From a bacterium (GTDB lineage Bacteria > Desulfobacterota > GWC2-55-46), in NCBI GenBank assembly GCA_004298725.1, contig SCQA01000137.1, forward strand, positions 1 to 21,162: DNA of 21,162 bases, in the 5' to 3' direction. Position numbers and translations under genes: made by a program. Under the pieces are notes generated by a model. That model was given only the letters and a program-made list of their open reading frames with translations, made no database searches and was not told where the DNA came from. This document shows positions 8,646-15,945 of the stretch, in pieces (the first letter of the stretch is position 1; every line of letters starts with the position of its first letter).

Positions 8646-10118
8646 TCATTTTTTTCTTAAAGTCCGTTTGAAAGCCTTGATGAGCGAGACTAAACCGCTT
8701 AGAACGCGGTTCATGGATTCCCTTTCAAAGATGCTGACCATATGCTTGTTCAGGAGAAACTTGATTATGGAATTAGGCACCCCGTAATTGAACAAATAAA
8801 ACATGAGGTTCAGATACCGCACCTGAATGAATTGGAACTGCTTTCTGTAAACGTCCCGTCCTTCATCGGTTATAATTCCGTCTTTTTTCGCCCTACTGTA
8901 CAGCTCGGTTCCCGGAAAGAATATGAGAGAGAAAAACTGCAAATGAAATGGGCGCGGAACTTTCAATAAAAACTCAAGGGTTTCAATGATGTTTTCCTTG
9001 GTTTCATAGGGGTTGTCAAGAATGACGTCGTATATGGCAACTAATTTAGCATTGAATTTATTGATAATTTGAGCCGCGCCGAGGACAATGTCGTTGGACG
9101 TGTGCCTGTTATAGAGTTTTTTGGTCTGTTCTGAGGCGGTTTCTATGCCCATCTGCATTTCATACAGGCCGGCGTCAACAAGATACGACAGTTTTTCTTC
9201 TGTTATGGTGCTCGGGCTTCCAAGACAGCGAAACGGCAGGGTTATTTTTTCTTTATACAGCTCGCTGAACTCTTTCATGTCGCGGGCAGGCATTACGAAG
9301 AACGAATCGTCGGATATCATGATGCCTTCGATAAAGTCAAAATTCTTCTTAATCGTTATAAGCTCTTCTATAATGTGCTTCGGGGAACGGCGCCGCAGGT
9401 ACTTCTGCCCTTCGTACATGCCGCGAAAAGACATGCAGTAACTGCACTTGTGCGGGCAACCGCGCGTGGTCATTGTCATATAGGCCGGTTTGCGCGACAA
9501 TGGATCAGAGAAGAAGAACCTCTCATACGCGGCCTTGTCCAAGGGTATGAACTTCTTCAGGGCATTATCAAGAATTTTGTGATTTTCAGTGGAGTAATCA
9601 GGGAACGGAAAAGTGTCCAAGTCTTCCTTAATATTCCTGATAGGATTTTTTATTATGTTGCCGTCTTTCTTGAAGCATAAATTCTTCGTGTTGAAGTAAC
9701 TTTCTTTATTCTTCATTTTATGCAGAAGTTCGGCAACGGCTTCCTCGCCTTCGGCAAGGCAGACGATGTCGCAATAATTCAGCGACTCTTCCGGTTTGAT
9801 AGTAGGGTGTATGCCGCCCCACATTACCGGGACTTTCAGCGAATGTTTAATGTATTTAGTCAACTGAACTGCGCGGTCAAAATGACAGGTAAAGAGGGAT
9901 ATGCCTATAAGGTCTGAATCCGCGCATAGTTCGGTAACCTGCCTCAAAATATCTTCATCATACTGATAAATACTGCCCGATTTTGCCTTTGAATCAAATT
10001 CTTTGTCAGACATAAAGAGCATCTGCGCGTCAAAGCCTTCCTTCTTAACGAAGGCTGAGATATTTCTTACGCCGTAAGCCGTTATGTCGGAGTATGGTGA
10101 AATTAAGGTGATTTTCAT
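8646..10118 (-). CDS. B12-binding-type radical SAM protein
   Basis: A 490-residue protein starting at ATG 10118, with AGGATAGGAC directly upstream as the ribosome site. The cobalamin-binding-type N-terminal domain (MKITLISPYSD; GISLFTCHFD at 72-81; WGGIHPT at 100-106) has no DxHxxG motif. The radical SAM motif is C221, C225, C228 (RGCPHKCSYC). A GIETASEQTKK segment and a DNPYETKEN segment (the usual GxPGET position) follow. The C-terminal 100 residues are basic and partly hydrophobic (NLMFYLFNYGVPNSIIKFLL), possibly a membrane-facing tail. It resembles the radical SAM proteins of lipid and natural-product pathways. The reaction is not predictable. It lies between the acyltransferase and the glycoside hydrolase in the operon. 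Confidence 0.88.
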   Translation of the reverse strand: MKITLISPYSDITAYGVRNISAFVKKEGFDAQMLFMSDKEFDSKAKSGSIYQYDEDILRQVTELCADSDLIGISLFTCHFDRAVQLTKYIKHSLKVPVMWGGIHPTIKPEESLNYCDIVCLAEGEEAVAELLHKMKNKESYFNTKNLCFKKDGNIIKNPIRNIKEDLDTFPFPDYSTENHKILDNALKKFIPLDKAAYERFFFSDPLSRKPAYMTMTTRGCPHKCSYCMSFRGMYEGQKYLRRRSPKHIIEELITIKKNFDFIEGIMISDDSFFVMPARDMKEFSELYKEKITLPFRCLGSPSTITEEKLSYLVDAGLYEMQMGIETASEQTKKLYNRHTSNDIVLGAAQIINKFNAKLVAIYDVILDNPYETKENIIETLEFLLKVPRPFHLQFFSLIFFPGTELYSRAKKDGIITDEGRDVYRKQFQFIQVRYLNLMFYLFNYGVPNSIIKFLLNKHMVSIFERESMNRVLSGLVSLIKAFKRTLRKK

Positions 10119-10139
10119 GTCCTATCCTATGGTTTTCTC

Positions 10140-11066
10140 TTAATTTACAAGCAGTTTGTTCTTTCTCAGTTCCGGAAGATACGTCGCGTACTGCCAAGGG
10201 CTTTCCATAAAATACTTTTCAAAGAGAGCCGCGAAGTCGCCTGTTAAATTTTTCACGGCAACGTCTTCCTTAATCTCATGTCCGGCAACGAGCGGTTTTT
10301 CAAAGATAATCTTGTGCTTGTCATCTTTTTGCCGGACTATAAATGTGGGAATAAGCGGCGAGCCTATTCTTAAAGATAACATCATTGGCGTGTTATTGAA
10401 CAAAATTGTGTTGTTAAAGAAGCCGTAAGGCACCCTGCCGGACCCTAAAAGGCTGTCAATTGACATCACAACGATTTCATTATTCATAAGCGCCTTGAAG
10501 ACCGGCTTTAAGCTTTCCTCTATGTAAATAAACTTCGCGGGAATTTTTTTTTCGTTCTCCGATTCTATATCCATGAATTTATCTCGTATCATGGTGCCGT
10601 CTTTCCATATCGTGGGCTTTACCGCCATCTGGTTGATTTTGTAACCCATGTACCCAAGCGCGGGCAAAACAAACTTGTAGGCTCCGAAGTGTGAAAGGAG
10701 TATTATCGCGCCCTTGCCCTTTTTTAAAGATTCGTCAAGGTGTTCCATGCCGGAAAAGTAAGACATTTTTGCGGTCTTTTCCCTGTTAAGCTTCGGAAAC
10801 GTCCATGTTTCAAAGTGGCTTTTTATTGAATTTACAAAACTTCTCCTCAAGACGGTTTTCAGTTCCTTATCTGTAAATCTTTCCCCGAGCATTTTTTTAA
10901 GCTCGCTCTTTATTGCCTTGCCCTTCTTGTCGTTTAACGTATAAGAGACAAAACCCGCGCACTCGGCAAGCGTCCAAACGAGGCGTATGGGCAGTAACGG
11001 CAACGTGTAACGGGCTGAATAAAGAAAGGCCAGCTTGATTATATCGGCAATGGCGGTTTTTAGCAT
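10140..11066 (-). CDS. LpxL/HtrB-like lysophospholipid acyltransferase with altered active-site motif
   Basis: A 308-residue protein of the LpxL/HtrB/WaaM acyltransferase family: an N-terminal hydrophobic segment, the block GKGAIILLSHFGAYKF at 117-132, and a later block with MSIDSLLGSGRVPYGFF. Family members move a fatty acyl chain from acyl-ACP to lipid A or another glycolipid at the inner membrane. The usual HX4(D/E) motif (HFGNWE in LpxL) reads H126-FGAY-K131 here, so the acidic residue is replaced by lysine. The enzyme may use another residue, have a different activity, or be inactive. It starts 7 bases after the stop of the BY-kinase-like gene. In this locus it might acylate the carrier lipid or the repeat unit; that is inference. 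Confidence 0.82.
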   Translation of the reverse strand: MLKTAIADIIKLAFLYSARYTLPLLPIRLVWTLAECAGFVSYTLNDKKGKAIKSELKKMLGERFTDKELKTVLRRSFVNSIKSHFETWTFPKLNREKTAKMSYFSGMEHLDESLKKGKGAIILLSHFGAYKFVLPALGYMGYKINQMAVKPTIWKDGTMIRDKFMDIESENEKKIPAKFIYIEESLKPVFKALMNNEIVVMSIDSLLGSGRVPYGFFNNTILFNNTPMMLSLRIGSPLIPTFIVRQKDDKHKIIFEKPLVAGHEIKEDVAVKNLTGDFAALFEKYFMESPWQYATYLPELRKNKLLVN

Positions 11067-11073
11067 GGTTCCA

Positions 11074-11691
11074 TCAGTACAAATAACTTTCTCTTACTTT
11101 GTTTAGCACAATGCCGATTTTATCTTGGTTAGAGCGTTGTAAGGTTGCAATCGCGTTTTGGGCGCGCCGGGTTGAAACGCATTCAGACGCCATAACGAAT
11201 ATTATCTTATCCGTAACCGCGGACATGAGAAGCGGGTCGCTTCCGTCCTCCACCGAGCATGTGTCAATGATGACAACGCCGTACTTGGGCCTTATTAAGT
11301 CCGTCAGTTCGCGTAGCTTTGTTGATGATGAATCAAGCACCTTCAAAGGGTTGGGTTCAGCGGTGCAACACGGTATTATGTCCAGTAGTTTATCGCCGGT
11401 GTTGCGTATTACTTCATTTAACGGTTTTTCATTTGTCAGAAATTCTGTCATGCCCGCGGAGCCGTTGATATTTAAAAGCTTTGTAAGGCCGGGTCTCCTG
11501 AGATTGGCGTCAATAAGCAAAGCGTGTTGCCCGCTTTTTGCAAAGGCCGATGCAAGGTGCGACGCTATAGTTGTTTTGCCTTCGCCTTGCATTGTGCTGG
11601 TTATCGTAATGACTTTTGGCGAGGTTTGGCCGGAGGACAGGCTGATATTGGCTTTTATATCCCATATGTAATCAAAGATTTTATTTTGCAT
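11074..11691 (-). CDS. BY-kinase-like / CpsD-type ATPase (P-loop), atypical
   Basis: A 205-residue cytoplasmic ATPase of the CpsD/CapB/Wzc-kinase family. Walker A is at about 33-41 (TMQGEGKTT), Walker A' at 58-67 (LLIDANLRRP) and Walker B at 139-144 (VVIIDT). It is shorter than most family members, and it lacks the C-terminal tyrosine cluster that BY-kinases autophosphorylate; only two tyrosines end the chain (RESYLY). Walker A' has Asn where the second Asp is usual. It overlaps the upstream Wzz-type gene by 11 bases, the usual split-Wzc arrangement, so it most likely works with that membrane partner to control chain length or export. It may be an ATPase without real tyrosine kinase activity. 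Confidence 0.85.
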   Translation of the reverse strand: MQNKIFDYIWDIKANISLSSGQTSPKVITITSTMQGEGKTTIASHLASAFAKSGQHALLIDANLRRPGLTKLLNINGSAGMTEFLTNEKPLNEVIRNTGDKLLDIIPCCTAEPNPLKVLDSSSTKLRELTDLIRPKYGVVIIDTCSVEDGSDPLLMSAVTDKIIFVMASECVSTRRAQNAIATLQRSNQDKIGIVLNKVRESYLY

Positions 11692-13168
11692 AATCTGATG
11701 TATCCTTGATATTTTTCTGAGGAACGAGTTTAATCACGCCAAGAAGCGGCTGGTTCAGCAGTTTCTTGGCGTCATCCGGAGTTTTAACGGAATCGTCAAG
11801 GTATTCAAACAAAAAAACCAAAAAAAGCCCGGTTGCTATGCCGGTGAACAAAGAAATTAGAAAGATTAATTTTTTGCGCGGAAAATAAATATCGTTCTTA
11901 ATGTTAAACGACAATCCGGCCGGGTGCACCTGCATTACGTTGGATACCTCTATCGTTTGGGCTATCTTGGCCATTTCAAGTTGCCGGAGGAGCGACGCGT
12001 ATACCGTTCGGTACGTGTCAACGTCTTTTTGCAGACGCGACAGCTCTATCTGTTTTTTCGCCATGGCGCTGATATTCTTGTTAACGTCGCTTATCTTCGC
12101 GTTCAATATTTTTTGCCGCAGGGTCAATAAGACCACGTCAATTTCCGTATTGCTGTGCCTTTCAACCAAAGAATCGTAATAACTGTTGCGCGTGGATTCC
12201 TGCGAAGCGAACTTCTGCGCCAGCTCGCCCTTTAGAGCGTCTTTAACCGCGTTAATCTGGTTCAGAACGCTTTTAACCGCAGGGTGATCTTCGGTAAGGT
12301 CGGTCTTTAATTTTTCAAGGTTCATCGTAAGGGTTATAAGCTGGTTCTTATAGCTGTTTATCAGAGGGTTTGCCTCGGTCGAAGTCTTGCTATCGCGGAA
12401 TTCAGGCTGTGTCTTCAGGCTCTCCTTGATTTTATTTAGAGCGGCGTTATTTTCCTGAAGCAACCGGGCGGTCTTTGTTGATTCGTCTTCCAAAGACGAG
12501 AGTTGAGTTATAAAAACCTTTGTCTGCTCGCCTGCGTCCGCAAGTTTTTCTTTTGCCATGAAGTCCATCTGCGCCGTTTCCGCCGCCGAGAGAATTTCTT
12601 TTGCGTTTGGAATGCTTTTCTCTATTGCTTTTTGCGCCTTCTTAGCGCCGTCTCTTGATATGTCGGTAAACGCCTCTGAAAAAGTATCAAGAGTTTTATT
12701 GGCGATACTGAGCGCTTCGGCGGGCTGGGTTGAATAACCGATAATTTCGAGAACCTCGGTGCTACCCTGCTGTCTTATTTCAACGCCTTTTTTAGTCATC
12801 AGAAGCAGTTTAGGCAACCGCATCGTGCTTACGATAAAGTCTTTGGATTCAATCAGTCTGTCTCTGCCGTCTTTCAGGTTGAGGTCTTTTACGACCTTTT
12901 CAATAAACGGCTTGCTCTTTAACAGTCCTTGATATGAGCTGATTGCGTTTTTAGGGTCAAAAAATTCGTGCCTGCCGAATTCTCTCGGCAGATCCGGGAA
13001 AAAAGAGGCTTGAAAGTCCCTTGTTTTGAATAGAACCACGGCGGACGTCTTGTAAATGGGGCTTAGCGCAAAAGAACCTATTACGGCAACGCCCATGATC
13101 ACAAAAATAGCCTGAAGCAATATCCATTTCCTCAGGCAAATTATCTTCCAGTATCTTTTCAATTCCAT
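11681..13168 (-). CDS. Wzz/GumC-type polysaccharide chain-length and export protein
   Basis: A 495-residue inner-membrane protein. The first membrane segment is at about 15-36. A large periplasmic part (about 40-430) includes long helical, coiled-coil-like stretches (roughly 165-400). The second membrane segment is at about 434-455 (LIFLISLFTGIATGLFLVFL), preceded by a region with VHPAGLSF. This layout is that of the Wzz / polysaccharide co-polymerase family, of the longer GumC/EpsC kind. After the second segment the tail YLDDSVKTPDDAKKLL is typical of proteins that contact a BY-kinase partner, here encoded by the overlapping next gene. Start ATG 13168 is supported by GGAG 8 bases upstream. 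It would set chain length and help couple polymerisation to export through the Wza-type protein. Confidence 0.92.
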   Translation of the reverse strand: MELKRYWKIICLRKWILLQAIFVIMGVAVIGSFALSPIYKTSAVVLFKTRDFQASFFPDLPREFGRHEFFDPKNAISSYQGLLKSKPFIEKVVKDLNLKDGRDRLIESKDFIVSTMRLPKLLLMTKKGVEIRQQGSTEVLEIIGYSTQPAEALSIANKTLDTFSEAFTDISRDGAKKAQKAIEKSIPNAKEILSAAETAQMDFMAKEKLADAGEQTKVFITQLSSLEDESTKTARLLQENNAALNKIKESLKTQPEFRDSKTSTEANPLINSYKNQLITLTMNLEKLKTDLTEDHPAVKSVLNQINAVKDALKGELAQKFASQESTRNSYYDSLVERHSNTEIDVVLLTLRQKILNAKISDVNKNISAMAKKQIELSRLQKDVDTYRTVYASLLRQLEMAKIAQTIEVSNVMQVHPAGLSFNIKNDIYFPRKKLIFLISLFTGIATGLFLVFLFEYLDDSVKTPDDAKKLLNQPLLGVIKLVPQKNIKDTSDYAK

Positions 13169-13244
13169 CTTACATTCTCCGCAGACTTATTGACATTGAC
13201 TTCGCCGCGCGCGCCGTTTCCGGTTGCCTTCAAACGAAACACGC

Positions 13245-14675
13245 TCAACGGAATATTACGCTCTTCATTAATTTAACGTCCTCATCAAGAAATACGCCTG
13301 ATGCGACAAGGCCTAACGCATAGATAGTAACGCTAAACGGAATAACTATAAACAGGCTTGCGTTGTGAAAATACGTTAAAAACGCGATCATGCAGATTGC
13401 GCCGAGAAAAGGCCGTATAATAGTATGCGAGAGGTTCAGTTGCCCAAGGTTCTTGCGGACAAAGTAAAATGAGAACGCGAAAAAAGCAAAGTAGCCTATG
13501 CCGGAAGCTATGCTCGCGCCTATGTAGCCGTATTTTGGTATCAAAAGCAAATCAAACGCGAAATTAAGCAGGAAGGCGGCGACGGTGCTTGCAAGAATTA
13601 ACTTCTGTTTTCTCAGCGAAACAAGCGAGAACGAGTTCAGGAAGCCGAGAAACAGGAAGATAACGGCTAACCCCATCAACTTCAGCGCTACTGCCGAGGC
13701 TGAAAATTTCGGGCCGAATACAATCTGCATAATTTTGTCAGATTGATTTATCAGAATAATGCTTAGCGGCAGGCTGACGATGTAGAGTATCTTAAAAGCC
13801 TTTTTGTAACCGAAGGCGAATACGCTTCTGTCGTTATCCCGCTCTCCCAATCTGCATAGGACCGGGTACATCACGGAAACAAAGCTTTGGGGTATAATCA
13901 TCAGCGTGTAAATAAAGGTATGCGCCGTGTTGAACAATGCAATTTCCTTGGCATCTTTAAAGTATTGCAAAACAAATATGTCCACCCTGACCATGCCGAT
14001 CGTAAAAAACGTTACCATTATAAGCGGCAGCGATTCGGCGATAATGAACTTCCAAAAGTCCAAATCATATTTTATAACCGGGACGCCGTAATTCTTTAGA
14101 TATATAAATAACCCGATGAATCCGTTTAACATATATACTATCGCAATTCCACCAAAGAGCGCAACAAACCCGAACTTAAAGATTACGATAAAGATTATCG
14201 CGAAAAACTCTCCGGCTTTGGATAATATTTGCATTAGTGCGTCGAACCCAAAGCGGTTATGCGCGGTAAATACCGCGACGAATATGGTATTAAGAGCGAA
14301 GAAGAGCGTTGGAATGATAACTAAATAAATGCACTTCTTTGCCAACGGATCGATATTCGAGTAGTTAATTATGAAAAATATTATGGATAACAGGGCGGCT
14401 GAGACTATGAACCTCAACAAAAAGACGGTGCCAACGATGCCAGCCATGTTGTCCTTGCTCTTTGACAATTCCCGCACCAAAATCTGAAAATTTCCAAAAT
14501 CAGCGAACATAATAATAAAAGTAACTACCGTTATAATGAAGATATAATTGCCGTACTCCTCTATGCCTAAATAACGGGCAACTACAATGGTGGTCAGGAA
14601 GGCAAATATTGCGTTGGCAACTTTTGCGAACAAAACTAACACTGAATTTTTGAAAATACTTTTTGCGCTACTCAT
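13245..14675 (-). CDS. Wzx-type polysaccharide flippase (MOP superfamily)
   Basis: A 476-residue protein that is hydrophobic throughout, with about 12-14 membrane helices. The N-terminus (SIFKNSVLVLFAKVANAIF) and the VARYLGIEEYGNY stretch at about 33-45 match the Wzx/RfbX branch of the MOP flippases. Such proteins move undecaprenyl-linked oligosaccharide from the cytoplasmic to the periplasmic face of the inner membrane. No clear ribosome site precedes ATG 14675. Gaps of 106 bases on the dehydrogenase side and 76 bases on the Wzz side separate it from its neighbours, so an internal promoter or attenuation is possible. The function is secure at family level; the glycan it carries is unknown. 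Confidence 0.92.
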   Translation of the reverse strand: MSSAKSIFKNSVLVLFAKVANAIFAFLTTIVVARYLGIEEYGNYIFIITVVTFIIMFADFGNFQILVRELSKSKDNMAGIVGTVFLLRFIVSAALLSIIFFIINYSNIDPLAKKCIYLVIIPTLFFALNTIFVAVFTAHNRFGFDALMQILSKAGEFFAIIFIVIFKFGFVALFGGIAIVYMLNGFIGLFIYLKNYGVPVIKYDLDFWKFIIAESLPLIMVTFFTIGMVRVDIFVLQYFKDAKEIALFNTAHTFIYTLMIIPQSFVSVMYPVLCRLGERDNDRSVFAFGYKKAFKILYIVSLPLSIILINQSDKIMQIVFGPKFSASAVALKLMGLAVIFLFLGFLNSFSLVSLRKQKLILASTVAAFLLNFAFDLLLIPKYGYIGASIASGIGYFAFFAFSFYFVRKNLGQLNLSHTIIRPFLGAICMIAFLTYFHNASLFIVIPFSVTIYALGLVASGVFLDEDVKLMKSVIFR

Positions 14676-14706
14676 TATGGTTGTACGCTCAATGCGGTTT
14701 AATTGT

Positions 14707-14730
14707 TTAAAAGACTCCGTGACCGGAGCA
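14707..14730 (-). terminator. Weak terminator-like hairpin between dehydrogenase and flippase genes
   Basis: Read on the minus strand, CTCCG-GTCA-CGGAG (14728-14715) is followed by TCTTTTAA. The 5-bp stem is short, so it may only attenuate transcription into the flippase gene. It lies 52 bases after the dehydrogenase stop. Confidence 0.35.
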
Positions 14731-14781
14731 AAAATAGCGAGCCTTGCAAAAGACTGTGTGCTAACGTCTTGATTAAACGCG

Positions 14782-15945
14782 TCAAGTCATTTCAATCAGT
14801 ATCTTTCCGTCCGTTCTTCTGATGGACGCTTTAAACGCATCAAGCACTGAATTAAACGGGTACTTTGCGGTAATCATTGCGCCTGGCTTTAGCCTGCCGG
14901 AGGCCATCAGCTTGATTATATTCGGGTAAATTCCGTATCCGGAATGCCCTCTTGCTCCGAATATCGCGTTGGCGCCTGAAACGAAAGTATCAAGGTTTAC
15001 AGGGGTTGTTGTCGCGGACCTCCCGAGGTATATAATTTTGCCGCGGCCTGAAAGCGATTTTTCCATTTCCGGTATGGTTGCGTGCGCGGCTCCGGCGGCC
15101 TCCACCTGAATATCCGCGCCCATACGGCCCGTGAGTTCCATCACTTTATCGCCAAGACCGCTGTTATTCATCTTTAGTATGTTAAAGGTATAATCCGCGC
15201 CCATGTCTTTGGCTATTTGCAAGCGTTCGTTTATCTGGTCGAAAACTATGATGAGGCTTGCTCCGCAAATTCTTAAAAGAGCCACGGCTCCGAGGCCTAT
15301 AGGCCCTGCGCCGTAAACCACGGCAGTTGCGCCCGGGTTAAAGCCGCCCGCGGAAATGAATATTCCGTTATAAGCGCAACCTATAGGCTCGATAAGCGCG
15401 CCGGCGTCAAAAACGCCGCCTTCGTCATATGCGCTCGAAAGGCCGTTAATATTCCAGCAGTATTTTTCTTTTATCGAAACGTATTCCGCGAGCGCCCCGT
15501 CAACGCTCAGCCCCAGCAGTTCCACGCGGTTGCACTGATTAGGCGCGCCGCTCAAGCAGGCATGGCATATGCCGCACCACATAATGCTCTCTGCGGCAAC
15601 TTTGTCGCCTTTTTTTAAGTTAGAGACTCTGTTGCCGGTCTTTTCCACAATGCCTGAGAATTCATGCCCTATTATGCGCGGTAATTTTGTTTGGCCTGAA
15701 AAGAGGATATAGCCCTCTTTATCTATTTCATGCAGATGCACGTCCGATCCGCATATGCCGCACATCTTAACCCGGATAAGAACTTCGTCGTCTTTAGGGT
15801 CGGGCGTCGGAACGTCTTTTATTTCAAATACGGTATTCTTCCAAGCTTGAGAGCCGCAGCGGGCAAACTTTCCCAGCCTCTCATCTTCGCTTAGATGATA
15901 CCCTTGCTTCGGACTCCACTGGCCGGAAACAACGAGTGCTCTCAT
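14782..15945 (-). CDS. Zinc-dependent alcohol/polyol dehydrogenase (MDR superfamily)
   Basis: A 387-residue medium-chain dehydrogenase. Catalytic zinc ligands are likely C65 (GICGSD), H94/E95 (GHEFSG) and the E187 region (LIEPIGC). The structural zinc site is C124, C127, C130, C138 (CGICHACLSGAPNQC). The nucleotide-binding GxGxxG is at 212-217 (GAGPIG), with D226 region FDQ at the end of the second strand, suggesting NAD preference. The N-terminus (MRALVVSGQW, about 40 residues before the core) resembles the polyol / scyllo-inosose dehydrogenase-like group of the family, but this is memory-based and uncertain. The ATG overlaps the acyl-ligase stop in an ATGA. The pair probably makes or oxidises a building block for the polymer. 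The true substrate may be a sugar, inositol or alcohol. Confidence 0.88.
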   Translation of the reverse strand: MRALVVSGQWSPKQGYHLSEDERLGKFARCGSQAWKNTVFEIKDVPTPDPKDDEVLIRVKMCGICGSDVHLHEIDKEGYILFSGQTKLPRIIGHEFSGIVEKTGNRVSNLKKGDKVAAESIMWCGICHACLSGAPNQCNRVELLGLSVDGALAEYVSIKEKYCWNINGLSSAYDEGGVFDAGALIEPIGCAYNGIFISAGGFNPGATAVVYGAGPIGLGAVALLRICGASLIIVFDQINERLQIAKDMGADYTFNILKMNNSGLGDKVMELTGRMGADIQVEAAGAAHATIPEMEKSLSGRGKIIYLGRSATTTPVNLDTFVSGANAIFGARGHSGYGIYPNIIKLMASGRLKPGAMITAKYPFNSVLDAFKASIRRTDGKILIEMT

